Origin: Oscheius tipulae
Taxonomy: Eukaryota; Nematoda; Chromadorea; Rhabditida; Rhabditidae
Length of the DNA: 64,000 nt
Assembly: GCA_037178975.1 (NCBI GenBank)
Contig: JASJZH010000004.1
Location: forward strand, 5,208,001 to 5,272,000
Direction of reading: 5' to 3'
Shown: positions 20,866-32,198 of the stretch, one piece after another
Layout: each line of letters begins with the position of its first letter
Position numbering within the stretch: position 1 is the first letter of the stretch
Translations under genes and position numbers: made by a program
Notes under the pieces: model-generated
What the model saw: only the letters and a program-made list of their open reading frames with translations
Database searches by the model: none
What the model was told of the DNA's origin: nothing

Positions 20866-20930
20866 GTGTCGTAACAACAATTCGCTTGGAGTCATTGGCC
20901 GTATGCTCTTCGCTTGTGCTGCTGCTGTAA
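20866..20930 (+). repeat. Left arm of a long inverted repeat
   Basis: Contains GGAGTCATTGGCCGTATGCT, CTTCGCTTGTGCTGCTGCTG. The reverse complement of the 21618-21680 block gives GGTGTTATTAGGCCATATGC, TCTCCGCTTGTGCTGCTGTG. The arms are about 700 bp apart and enclose the LINE fragment. Confidence 0.55.
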
Positions 20931-21039
20931 TCACGAATACTTTCAATTTCAACTTGTAAAAACTTGTCTCAAACTCGTCCTCTTGAAAGCCATTTGCTCG
21001 CCTGTTGCACCCGTGTGCTATCATCTCTCTTCTACTTTT

Positions 21040-21560
21040 TTTTTATTATTTATTACGATTTTCAAGTCTATGTGACTAGCGTGGATCTCTTTTCTCCAAT
21101 CTTCGGCCTCTCGGTGCCACCAGTCTGTGCCCGCTAACTCTCGAGTCTCGTCTTCTCATCGTTGACGCCTCCCGCCTCTAGATCTTTTGCCTTCAAGTGG
21201 AGTCCATTCGGTAATAGTCCTGGTCCATCTGTTCCCATTCAACTGTGTTTCTTTTCCGCCCAGGTCATCTTGAGGCAGAGTATCCTCTTTCTCCAGTCCG
21301 TCAACTTTGTTCTTGCTCTTATCCTCTCATTCTGCCATCTGTCAAGAGAAGTGATTCGTAGCATTCTTCTTTCCATCGTCTGTCTTTGCGACAGACGCCA
21401 CACTTCGATGTATTTCTTGTCCGATTCCTTCAGTGTCCATGTTTCTGCTGCATAGAGAGCTACAGGTGTAACGCATGAATCGAAGAGTATTTTCTTTTCT
21501 TCATGGTCAACTGTCTGAAAGAGATCTTGTTGAAGTCTCTTCTAGTACTCCTATGCTTTT
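21040..21560 (-). mobile_element. Truncated non-LTR retrotransposon (LINE), reverse transcriptase 3' end
   Basis: On the minus strand the frame reads CVTPVALYAAETWTLKESD, then RMLRITSLDRWQNERIRART and, after frame changes, RTITEWTPLEGKRSRGRRQR and ELAGTDWWHREAEDWRKEIH. This is the characteristic C-terminal region of LINE reverse transcriptases: LLYGSETWTLT, then RMLRIxxxDRxxNExIR, then GRRPxRRW and W.R.A.DR..W. Only about 500 bp remains, with frameshifts and stops; no endonuclease or catalytic reverse-transcriptase motif survives. It is a dead 5'-truncated copy. Confidence 0.8.
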
Positions 21561-21617
21561 GTCTACCACGAATTCTCTGTCACCATCTACCACCTCAGGT
21601 CAGGTGTTTCTACTTTC

Positions 21618-21680
21618 TTCCACAGCAGCACAAGCGGAGAGCATATGGCCTAATAACACCGAGGGATAGTGTCGGAAGCG
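21618..21680 (-). repeat. Right arm of a long inverted repeat
   Basis: Partner of 20866-20930; about 45 aligned bases with roughly 80 percent identity by eye. Confidence 0.55.
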
Positions 21681-21937
21681 GTAAATTGAAGTTAAGATCT
21701 TAGCCTTGGTCTCTCTATCTTCTATCCCGCTATTTTATTAGATGCTCAACACAGAAATCTCTTTTTACGAGAAGTTTGATCGCTCAACTTGTTGAACCTG
21801 ACAAAACAGCTTCTTGTTGACTTCGCCTGCAATTTTGATGTGCCAGTTTGCATATTAATCCATGCAAAATTGACGAAATCAAAGAATAGTCTCACAGTGA
21901 AATACATAAAAGGATGAACTATAACAGGCCATTAAAA

Positions 21938-22513
21938 ATGCTGGCACCCATCTTGCTACTTCGTAAGTACCTTCTTTTCCAAAAGATTTACTGGATCATT
22001 CAGCCGTGTTTTTTGTTCTTCTCAAGGCAGAACAATCTACTCCAGATTCTAATAAACTTCTGGCTCCGATCCCAATTCGTCCCCCCGACGATGATCGTGA
22101 GGAAGATCGAATTTCGACAACAGTGTTTCAGGCCCATTTTGTGGTCGTGTAAGATGCCAACGTGGGTGGTACTGTCTCAATGAGGAATCTACTTGTACTT
22201 CCATTCGCTGGTCAGTGGATCGACATCTTGTTCGAAATCTAATGTTCCAGTCCCAATCGTCCGAAATGCTCTCGCTGCCCTGAAAATGAGATCTGGAAAA
22301 GTTGTCCCACCTGTACGGACTTGCTGACCTGTGCCCATCGCTTCATAAACGTGGTTAGTTTCATCCGTTCAATCAGTATTGCTGCAGTTCTGTATCCAAG
22401 GATGTGTTAATCCTGCCCGTTGTATTTGTCGTTCAAACTATCTCCGTAACCAAGACGGCGTGTGCATTCCACGCTCCGACTGCCCGCCGATAAAGTTTCC
22501 TATGGGAAAGTAA
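21938..22513 (+). CDS. Secreted TIL-domain serine protease inhibitor
   Basis: Five exons. The start used (21938) opens a hydrophobic leader MLAPILLLPVFFVLLKAEQ; an in-frame ATG at 21914 is possible. After a Pro/Asp linker there is a first small Cys motif (CGRVRCQRGWYCLNEESTC). A trypsin-inhibitor-like domain follows, starting CPENEIWKSCPTCTDLLTC and closing with CVNPARCICRSNYLRNQDGV, then CIPRSDCP. The ten-cysteine pattern with GVCIPRSDC at the end is diagnostic for TIL domains of nematode (Ascaris-type) inhibitors of chymotrypsin, elastase or trypsin. The reactive-site loop lies between the fifth and sixth cysteines, but target specificity cannot be read from it with certainty. CDS ends at TAA 22511. 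Confidence 0.85.
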
Positions 22514-22798
22514 CATCCGATAAAATCTTGTGTTTGGATTAAACTATGAGGAAGAGAAGCCGATAGAGGGAAACCCTTTTCATCTGTGTCCAATTGTCGA
22601 TATGCACGTGTTCCATGACAATGGGTAAGCACTAATTTTCAACCTGTCCGCATCAACTTGAGTTGGGCAACTACATCTTGAACATCGTCTCTGTAGCCAC
22701 AACTTGTTAATCTCTCGACAGTACTCAAAATTTCAGCTTATTTCAAAAAAGAAGTCAAAAAAAAGAATTATATGAAACTTTATTACACTTCTCGATTA

Positions 22799-24912
22799 AA
22801 CACGTTTCTTGATAATCATTTCATATGGTTTGGCTTTCCTCATGGCTCCACACTCTGTGACCGCGTCTGTTGAGTAGCTTGCTCCAGGTACAGGAGAAAT
22901 ATTGTACGAGGCAACAAAGTTTCCGATTATCTGGTGAAAAGTGATGAGGTTTCTAAAGAAACTTACAAGATGGAGTTCGGCTCTAGCGAGAGATTCTCCC
23001 AAACAGGCTCTTTTCCCAATACCGAACGAGACTACCTTGCTGTCCAAGTTGGTTCCGACAAATCTCTCTGGTTTGAACTGAACTTTGTGCTTGAAACACT
23101 TCAATCGAACACACCTTTTCTGGCTCCTCAAAAATCTTGGGATCTGACATGATGACGGCTATTTCCGCGGAAACGGCTGTTCCTTTCGGAACCAGATAGC
23201 AGCCGATCTGGGTATCCTCAGACGTCTCTCTCATCAGATTCATTGGAACAATTTGCGACATTCTTAGGGTTTCCTGAACAGAGTTTTTCAAAACTTCCTT
23301 GTTATCACCGTGATAACGCCGTTCAAATAAGGGGTTTCCGATTTATCGTTGAGCTCTAGAGGTCGATTACGACCCGTGACGCTGTCTATTTCGGTCTGGA
23401 GTAGATTCAAAGTCTTAAGCTTACTTCTTGTTCAAAAATTCAGGCTGATTAACCTCTGGTCTTGAAAGAAGATAGGCAAAGGCCCAGTAGAGAGTGGTGG
23501 CAGTGGTCTCTTGTCCAGCAACCCAAAGGTCGAGTAAAGTAGCACAAAGACTGTCCTCACTTGAAAAAACGTGTTTCAAACAAAGTAACGACCTACTAGA
23601 AACTCTGATTGGGCTCATCTTTCTCCATCTCCATGAGGAAGGCATCCACAAAATCTTCAGCTCCATTAGACAGATCTCTCCGGCCATTAGCAATCTCTTC
23701 TTTTCGCTCATTCAACTGTTTTTTGATGAATTGAAGAGTATTTTCGATCGGAGTCTCGAAAAGACGCGATCTCTTGCTGAAGGGCCAAATCCGTGAGTTC
23801 CACTTTTCTAGCCTAAATTTTGGTTCAGTAGTTTCTTTATAGAGCCAAACATGAAATCGAGGGGAATGGCGTCATCGCCCATCTTGTCCATGGCCTTTTT
23901 CAGCTCAAAGAATTCTTTTTCTTTGTCCTCGGTAAATCTTTCCGTAAACAGCAGACGATTGATAACGTTGCCGACTGTGAGTTCGAAGAGATGAGCTGGG
24001 TTAAGAGTTAGCTTTCCACCATTCTTCTCCACTTGCTGCAACAGTTTCCCATTCCTAAAGTTGCCTTTCAGTATTATGGAAAAGTTGCACCTGTAATCAA
24101 ATTCCATCATGATTCTGTCTTGCATCAGATTTCTTCCCAGTCCAAAATTTCTCAGTGTGTGAAGAGCGAAGCGTCGTTGTTCCGTCTAAACATTTCTTTG
24201 CTCTTAATCTTGAAAGTGATTTTAGCTTTTTTTTTTAGCAACCAGCTGCCTAAAGACAGCTTCGCCTTCACCTTCTCTTGCTCTACTGTGTGACTCTTTC
24301 CAAGAGTAGCTCGTTGTATTTCAAAGTTCGAAGTTGACTTTCAAACTTTTGGCACAAACTAATTGCCAATAAATTGAACAAAACAAAACAAAAAACAGAT
24401 TCTGCCACAGAAACCATCGCGCTTTAGATAGTAGAATATCACACTTGTCGGGGAAAAAAGAACTTGGAAACATACCCAATATGGTCCACTAGAAGAAATG
24501 AGTCCTTTTCCACCTAAATAGAGATTTCTATAGTGTGGAAATGAATGTAACCCCGTCCGATGTCCATTAAATACAGGTAAGGTCTGTCAACAAAGTTTAC
24601 TCCCTTCTTGATCATAGCATCATGAGCAACATCCAGTTCTCCAATATGAACTGTGGCCATGGGTCCCAGCCACAAAGTATATATTCCACCATATTCCTCA
24701 CTCCAATTTCTCAACATTTCCACAGTTCCACTCCCTCTCAGCAGTTTTATAGCCATCTGAGGAAAATTGCCAACCAGAGGGAAAGGAATCGGCCCTGGAA
24801 TAATGTTCAGAGTCAAGAAGAAAGTCTTACCTGGTGGAAGGCTCCTGACTTTTTCATAGTGTTTGAATAAAAAGTAAGTTGTTACAACAATCACAAACAG
24901 TATAACTAGCAT
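22799..24912 (-). CDS. Cytochrome P450, nematode CYP2-like, copy 1
   Basis: Minus-strand gene with a membrane anchor (MLVILFVIVVTTYFLF) and the hinge LPPGPIPFPLVGN. Helix C carries EQRRFALHTLRNFGLGRN. Also present are the I-helix oxygen motif AGQETT, a K-helix ExxR (ETLR), and the haem loop FGIGKRACLGESLAR with the cysteine ligand (near 22995-23040). All catalytic landmarks of a microsomal monooxygenase are present. Introns are short except one of about 300 bp (24184-24492), which contains a dispersed-repeat copy. It is the furthest downstream of three tandem paralogs. Family members of this CYP33/34/35-like type act on xenobiotics or fatty acids; substrate cannot be inferred. Confidence 0.9.
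24185..24300 (-). repeat. Dispersed repeat inside a P450 intron (GCGAAGC family)
   Basis: On the minus strand it reads GGCGAAGCTGTCTTTAGGCA, then GCTGGTTGC, matching GCGAAGCTGCCGTCGGCAGCC at 9.1 kb. Its insertion can explain why this intron is about 300 bp when its neighbours are 35-45 bp. Confidence 0.4.
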
Positions 24913-25602
24913 TGTGATCTGTCGTTGTTCTGTAACGAGGAACAATGATCGAGTAAACTGAGCGGAAAGAGAACGAACAAACAGGTTACTCAAATGTCGA
25001 AATGATCTTTGACAATGCGGTAGAGATTTAATTCTTGTCGAACTGTCAAAGCGGCACACCGAACACTTTATATAACCTTCGACCAAGCGATAAGAGACTG
25101 TGACTGATGACAGACGCTAATCGCCAATGACTCTTGGGATACACTTTTTCAAGAAGGCGTACAATAGAAAACTTCATCTCGAGCGGGTCGGATGTACATT
25201 TCATATCCTCCTAATTGAGCCGGAAAGGAAAGATGACCAGAGCAAAAAAAGGGGGAAGTAGATGTCAAAGAACTGGTAGTTATCTTTCAACAAGTTCGGT
25301 AGAGCAGCGAAGCAGATTCTTAACCTTGATCCAAAGTCTGTAATTTCCCGCCCAGTTTGCTTCAAACAAGGTCACAAAAGTTGTGCTCCGTCGACGACTC
25401 ACGAGATAACACCTTTGAACTAAAGATCATTTCCACCTCTACGCATCCTCAAAATATGGTTCCCCTGTTTTCGCAGATTTCCCGCTATCAGCTGACATAA
25501 TTACTGGTACGATGTCTCGCTCTCCTGTAATTATGTAGGTGCGCTAATAAGTGGGTAACGGGGTCCCTTCTCTCTCAGTCGTCTATCGCCTGTCGTCAAG
25601 TC

Positions 25603-25883
25603 ATGTTCGGTACTATGGGTCGGAATCCTGATCGGGACAAGGATATCGAGACCTTGACTCGGGAGAAACGAGAGGAAGTCGAGCAACTGAAGAAGGAAGC
25701 TGCCTTCGAGCGTATGCCAGCCAGTGACACCTTGGCCGAGTAAGTACATTTATTTTTGTGCAAAATAAAATACTTAGAATGTTGAATTTTGTGAATGAGG
25801 AGCGAAAAAACGACGCGTTCCTCAACGGACAGCTGCTTGTCAGCAACCCCTTCGAGCCCAAGAAGCGTTGTGTCATTTTGTAA
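25603..25883 (+). CDS. Heterotrimeric G-protein gamma subunit
   Basis: Two exons separated by a 38 bp intron (near 25742-25779), giving about 80 residues. The order matches G-gamma: an N-terminal helix REEVEQLKKEAAFER that pairs with G-beta, a second helix (LAEMLNFVNEERKND), the NPF motif in SNPFEPKKR, and a C-terminal CAAX box CVIL. Leu at the last position predicts geranylgeranylation and membrane attachment. The usual DPLL before NPF is replaced by NDAFLNGQLLVSNPF. The gene is on the opposite strand between two P450 copies. Its AATAAA (25896) lies 25 bp from the stop codon of P450 copy 2. Confidence 0.88.
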
Positions 25884-25923
25884 TTGTCTGGCCAATAAAA
25901 CCTTTGTTGACAGACACTTTTAC

Positions 25924-27728
25924 TCAAATTCGTTTAGATAACAGTAGTCTATAAGGCTTTGACTTTCTCACAGCTCCCAGTTCATTAGCAGCTTGAATGT
26001 CGGGATAGTGTTGTAGATTGGGAGCAATGTCGTAGTCCAAAACAAAGTTTCCAAGGATCTGAAGATTATTTTTGTAAATGATTGAAGTGGAACGAACCAG
26101 ATATAGCTCGGCTCTAGCCAGGGATTCTCCCAGACAAGCTCGTTTTCCCATTCCGAACGGAACGACGTACTGTTCTAGGTGGTTGTTTTCAAGGAATCGA
26201 GAAGGGTTGAACTGAAATTAAACCTATTCAAATAACAATTCAACCCTACCTTGAGGGCATCCTCGAAAGTGTCTTGGTCCGACATAATCACTGAAAGCTG
26301 AGCGGTAATAGCGGTTCCTTTCGGAATGTGGAACTGTCCGACTACGACATCTTCGTGTGCCTTCCGCCACATGTTCATCGGGACCAGCATACTGACTCTC
26401 AGTACTTCCAGAATGACAGCATTCAGATACGGAGTCTCTGCCTTATCCGACAACTTGAGACTTCGGTTCTGTCCGGTCACTCTGTCCAGCTCCTCTTGGA
26501 TCTTTTGGATGACCTAGAACTCATTCCTATTCACTCTATAGAGTTCCCTTACATCGGGATTTCTGACCAGAAGACCAAAGGCCCATTGGAGTGTTGTGGT
26601 TGTGGTTTCTTGGCCTGCTAGCCAAAGATCGAGCACGGTTGTCACCAGATCTCCTTCTGTGAAACTCTCCGCGTGGTCGCTCTTCTGCATTTCTAGTAAA
26701 AAGGCATCAACAAAGTCTTCTCCATTGTCTCGAATCTCATGCTCTCCAGAAGCAATGTCTGCTTTTCTGAGAACCGTTGTAACTTTGAATATAGTATTTC
26801 AGACCTCTTTTCGACTTGAGAGCGAATAAAATGGACTATTTCCCACAGAGGTTTCAGTTTTTTCTCCTTGTGTTGTTTCAAAATAGGCCATTCACTGTTT
26901 CTTTTACTTAACAACAAGTCGAGCATCGATCCTTGTCCAATGAGACGATCGAGGTTCTCCTTCAGTCGGAAAAATTCCTTTTCCTCGTCCTGAATCAATC
27001 GTTTAGATTGATCAAAAACAAATCCACCTCCAAGAATCGTTCTGTGAACAGAAGACGGTTGATAACATTTCCCACGCTCAATTCAATCCAGTGATATGGA
27101 TCAGTATCCAATTTGCCGCCGGCTTTTTCGATTTCCTTGTTCAGAAGGTTCGATCTAGAATACCAGTAGCTGGCCTGTTAGGACAGACTAACCTGTAGTC
27201 GTACTCAAGCATGATTCTGTCTTCCATCACGTTTCTCCCGAGTCCGAAATTCCTCAAAGTATGAAGAGAAAAGCGACGTTGTTCTGTCCAAGTCGAGCCA
27301 CTCGAGAAAATCACGCCCTTCCCATCTTAGCCAGTCTACTTAGAACTCAAAAACGAAAATGTCTTACCTCTTACAATGTCAAAGAGATAGAGATAGAAGC
27401 GATCAGCAAAGTTGGATCCTTTCTTTATCATTGCATCGTGAGCCAGCTGATAGTCGCAAATGTTGACAGTCGGAACGGGTCCAAGCCAAAAAGTGTGAAC
27501 ATCACCGTACTTTTTCTTCCATTCTCGCAGAACAGCCACAACTCCTTTATGCTTGATTGTTCCCAGGATAAGCTGGTGAAGATTTCCTATCAAGGGAAGT
27601 GGTACAGGACCTAGACTAATTTTTTTCCAAATAATCAAAAAAGTACCTGGAGGAAGGTGTCTAGTCTTCGAGTACATTGAGAAGTACAGATAGGCCACAA
27701 GGGCCCCAAGAAGTAGCCAGAATAACAT
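25924..27728 (-). CDS. Cytochrome P450, nematode CYP2-like, copy 2
   Basis: The start ATG follows TTTTTCAGAAA and opens the anchor MLFWLLLGALVAYLYF. The protein continues with LPPGPVPLPLIGN, DVHTFWLGPVPTVNICDYQLAHDAMIKKG-type text in the first third, RRFSLHTLRNFGLGRN in helix C, AGQETT in the I-helix, EVLR in the K-helix and the haem loop FGMGKRACLGESLAR. It is complete with about ten short introns. It is closest by eye to copy 3. A monooxygenase of the endoplasmic reticulum is expected. Confidence 0.9.
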
Positions 27729-28083
27729 TTTCTGAAAAAAGAGAGATTGAATCAAGAAATTGGGAAAGAAAACGGGTGGCACACCTGACTTACAAGAGCG
27801 CTCTTATAGACGGCGATAAACGACGAAAGAGCACAGAGAGCAGTTAAACCATGGGACGAGAAGAAAATGTGTGTTGGCGCTAACATTTCTGTTCTAACTC
27901 TGTAGAAACAGAAAAATTCTGATCAGAAAGACTGACAATTATGGGGGGAAGGGCTTGATCACAAAGAATTGACAAAAAGACATAGACTATAGTCTAGGTT
28001 CTTGACTGGTCGACTCAAATCACAGGAAGATGAGAGATCGTTTTTTGAAATCGGTTTGGAAATTGAGTATTTATTATGGTCTA

Positions 28084-29913
28084 CTAGTATCTTTTCGAGA
28101 AGAACACTTCAAATGGCCTCGGTTTTCGGATAGTGCCCATTTCATTCAACGCTGAATTTCCGGCTGGATGTTTTGGATTTGGAGCCAGATTGTAGCGGAG
28201 GACTATGTTGCCAAGAATCTGAATTCGATTGTGATTATCTGGACAAGAACAACTCACCAAATACAGTTCGACTCGGGCAAGAGACTCTCCCGGACAGGCT
28301 CTCTTCCCCATACTGAAGGCGACAACATATTGGTCAAGGTTATTGTTCTCCAGAAACCGAGACGGAATAAACTGAATCTTTGTGGTCGTTGTTAGAAGAC
28401 TACTTACTTTCTCCGGATGTTCAAAAGTATTCTCATTGAGCATTATCGAGGAAATTTGAGCTGAAATTGCGGTGCCTTTCGGAATGACATAGTTTCCGAC
28501 AACAGTGTCTTCTTTGGCCTCACGCAACATGTTCAAAGGGACGACTGAACTGGTCCTTAACAATTCAAGGATGACAGCATTGAGATAAGGAGTATTGGGT
28601 TTGTCTGACAATTTCAAAGATCTGCTTTTCCCGGTAACGTCGTCCAACTCTTTCTGGAGACGATGTAGAACCTTGACGAGAGATTGGAACACAAGATCAA
28701 TTTGACTCACATCCAAATTTTGTACCAAGTAACACAGGGCCCAAGTGAGAGTGTTGCTCGTGGTCTCTTGCCCAGCACCCCATAAATCCATTAGGTTCAC
28801 CACAAGATTCTCCTCACTAAAACCTAGTTCGACTTTCAAAACTCTCACTTGAAGTCGTCACTCTTATCCTTCTTCTGCATTTCGATCAAATACGCATCCA
28901 CGAAATCCTCTCCGTTGTCTCTTAGTTGGTGGTCACCGGCAGCAATGTTTCTTTTTCTAAAAATCCATATTCCCCTTTTCTAAAAAAAAAAAAGAACCTG
29001 GTTTCAACCTGTGTTCTGATGAACTTTTTCAATTCACGAAGAGGTTTCCGAACTCGTTCCTCCCTTCCTCGCATGACTGGCCAACTGCTATTCTCCCTCG
29101 TCAACAGAAAGTCGAAGAGGTTTGTCTTCTCCATCAGCTCGTCGACAATTCCCTTCAAACGGAAGAATTCCTTTTCTTCCTCCTAATCTTCCAGTGTTTG
29201 CCTCGTTTCTAACTAACTTCAATGAACCGTTCAGTAAAGAGCAATCTGTTGATTATGTTCCCGACAGTTAATTCGAGCATAGAGAAAGGGTGTATGCTCA
29301 GATCTCCTCCAGCTTTTTCAATTTCGTTGTCCAAAATGTCCATTCTGTAACTTGAGTATAGAAGTTGTTGAAAATTACCTGTAGTCCAGTTCCAGCATTA
29401 CTCTTTCCTCCATAAGATTCTTTCCCATACCAAAGTTTCTGAGAGTCTGTAGAGTGAATCTTCTCTGTTCCAGCCATGTATCTCCATTCGAACTACCGAT
29501 TCCTTTCCCATCTAAAGCAGTGTGCCCAATTGCAAATTTAAATATCACCTCGTTCAATTTCGAAAAAGTACAATCTTTTTCTGTCAGTAAAGTTAGCTCC
29601 CTTTTTGACCATGGCTTCTTGAGCCAGCTGATAATCACAAATATTGACCATCGGAAGGGGACCCATCCAGTAGGTATGCACATCTCCATAGACTTTCTTC
29701 CATCTCAGGAACAAGTTGGCCACTCCACCATACATGAGCATTCCATAAGCTAGCTGGGGCAGGTTTCCAATGAAAGGAAAAGGGAAGGGCCCTGAAAAAT
29801 AAAGTTTTCTATAGAACTATAGATTTCCCACCAGGCGGAAGCTTCTTGGCCTCTGAATACATTGAGTAGAACAGATAGACTACCAACCCGCCTAGCAACA
29901 GAAGAATCAACAT
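28084..29913 (-). CDS. Cytochrome P450, nematode CYP2-like, copy 3
   Basis: The start ATG follows TTTTCAGAA. Landmarks are the anchor MLILLLLGGLVVYLFYSMYS, hinge LPPGPFPFPFIGN, RRFTLQTLRNFGMGKN, I-helix GAGQETTSNTL, K-helix ELLR and haem loop FSMGKRACPGESLAR. The C-terminal exon ends at TAG 28084. Introns are short, and one includes a run of twelve adenines in the plus-strand view (28981). The gene is intact. Copies 2 and 3 share the NICDYQLA...MVKKG segment almost exactly, so they duplicated more recently than copy 1. Confidence 0.9.
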
Positions 29914-30200
29914 TTCTGAAAATAAGTGCGTTGAACAAAAAAGGAAAGAGAAGACGAAAGCGATGAATGAAGTTGTTTACTTCCTTGAGAGAGAAAAAAT
30001 GGCAGTTGTTGCAGAAAGAAAGGAATTGATGTTTATCACGTTTCGCTCTTTGACCTCTCAGAGGAAAGAGCTGGAGTGGGGTCGATTGCGTGTTTGCTTA
30101 GCCGCTGGAGGCAGCTCAAGAAACTTCCTGATAGGCAAACAATCTTTTTCTTCCGATCAAAAGAGTCTAGTTAAGATAGTTTTATTAAAAGACCAGTGTT

Positions 30201-32046
30201 TTACATCCATCGCTCTACCATTCGTTCGCCTGCAGGTAAAACTGCAGACCCATCCAGAGGCGTGTTGGTCATTATAGACATTTGGTAGTTTCGTTTCCCC
30301 TTTTCACACTGAACCTTCACCCTACGCATCCTAGCCATGTGCCAAATGCAGCTGCAGGTAACACACGTCACAAGACATGAGATAACCAAAATAAGAGTAT
30401 ACATCCACCTTAACACTATCTATGAAGATGACGAGGAATTATATACCATTTTAGAAGCTTTTGCGTAATTTTCTCTTCAGCTTTCAGTATTTGAAGAACA
30501 GAATCTTTGTCACCTGTCCAAGTCAGAGCTATCCGTTCCATACTCACATTGCACTGGGAATTGTTTTTACAAAAGAAAGAGTGTAAGATACCTCTGATTT
30601 CAGGTTGTTCCTGTCGATTGTATAGTTTCCTTTAGTGTAGGTACCCAGATCTTTTTCGGCCTCTTCAGGACACAGAACTGCGGAAATAGAAACCGTTCCC
30701 GAACTGAAGTTTTGTTTAGATTTATAGGGGAAAAGATTACAGAACGGTGAAGAAGACATCTGTGGCTGATGCAAAATCGAGAGTCACAGTATCGTTGACT
30801 CCCAGAACTACCTGTTCTCCAGAGAGGGCAGACCGGTGGAGACGAGAGCCTTAATTAGATTGGAAAGTGCATATTTCTCAGTTACCATAATAATGATGCT
30901 CATCAGCGGTCACCAGAATGCCCCCTGAAGTAGAAGCGGATCTGACCCGCACGATCATGGCTGGAGGATTCTTTTCGAGATCAAATTGGAGAGCCGCCTG
31001 GTTACAGGAATATTGGTCGATGAGCTGGACAAGTTCAGCTGGAACAAAAAATCGTTTCAATCCAGTCGGATAATTGATTTGTCCCAGACTCGCGCCTTCA
31101 TAGTCGACACAGAACGAGACAAAAATCTAAAGCGAAATGAATAGGGAAGAGCAGAAATGCATACCTGTGCATTCCCGTGTGAAAGTCCAATATCCAAGTT
31201 GAGTCCTTGTTCGATTGAAGACAGTTGGAACAAGTACGAGACAAAGTTGTTCTCTGGAATTTTGATTTAGTATAATCTTCTGTCAAATCTGTATACGCTA
31301 GCCAAGTGGTTACTGTGTTCTTATAGTCTCGGCTAATGGGGAATCTTCCTCCTCTCAATTAGACTCATCACTCGAGCCTCGACGAGATACTCTTCAGTAA
31401 TTGTGAACGAGTACCTCATCATGGCAAAGTATCTGACCTTCCAAATTGGTTCTTAGGAATTTTTAACGCTATTTGGTACCTGGCAAGCAAGAAAGAGTAG
31501 TTAGAACAGGAGAGAAAGATATCATTTCTCTTTTACAATACACTACGTTAACGAACTCACTCTGAACCGTAAAGTACACCGATCCATCGACATCGATCGG
31601 ACTTATTCTCGAACTGTTCACCTCCACAGAAGACATAAGAAGTGCTCCAACAGTATTAGTGTTTGAAATTACCGTAGCGAACATACTATAAGTCATTCTT
31701 TCTCAGTTTGGCTGTCACTCCACCTGTTCATAGTCCCGTTCGAACACTTTCCTTTCTCAAGAACGTTCATGAGCATGTTGCTGGTCAAAAGTAGCTTGAA
31801 ACTTGTTGGATTCGGGACGATTAGTGATGGGAATTGTGAGAGAGGACATGGTGAGAGGGAGAGTGAAAGAGGAACATTAGAGCTGAGCAGCCAGGGTGGT
31901 GCAACTGACGGTAGAGCTATTGTGATTGGGTTGTGAGGCTGAAAAATTATGTAGATAAGTTTTCCGTCGAATGCCTGTAGCTGTAGATCGACTGTGAACT
32001 CTGACAAGACGCTGCTAATGACTAGAAGAAAGACTGCCAACTGCAT
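30201..32046 (-). CDS. Type I membrane protein, unrecognised
   Basis: A signal peptide (MQLAVFLLVISSVLS) begins a multi-exon protein. The ectodomain has several N-glycosylation sequons (NGT, NSS, NYT) and scattered cysteines (SRTCSNCLQSNKDSTW; LIDQYSCNQAAL; SAVLCPEEAEKDL). It ends in one membrane span, MYTLILVISCLVTCVTCSCIW, and a basic cytoplasmic tail (MARMRRVKVQCEKGKRNYQ). The first two and last five exons are clear. The junctions between about 31380 and 31560 could not be fixed in phase. AATAAA on the minus strand lies near 30180. No domain family recognised; ciliary or junctional receptors are possible but unsupported. Confidence 0.5.
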
Positions 32047-32198
32047 GACGAGAAAGGGATCTGGGCTATTGAATCAATCAGATTCTCATGACGGAGCGAG
32101 TTTCCGTCTAATTCACAGACGAAACGACGTTCCGCTGAGTCAACTATTTCCCAAGTTTATACGAAACAAAAGAGAATATCAAAAAGAATATGAGACTC

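Larger units (their letters stand above)
20518..21937. other. Intergenic region with LINE remnant and inverted repeats
   Basis: Apart from the retrotransposon fragment and the flanking inverted repeats listed separately, I see no gene. The final 200 bp is AT-rich and likely holds the promoter of the protease inhibitor gene. Confidence 0.5.
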
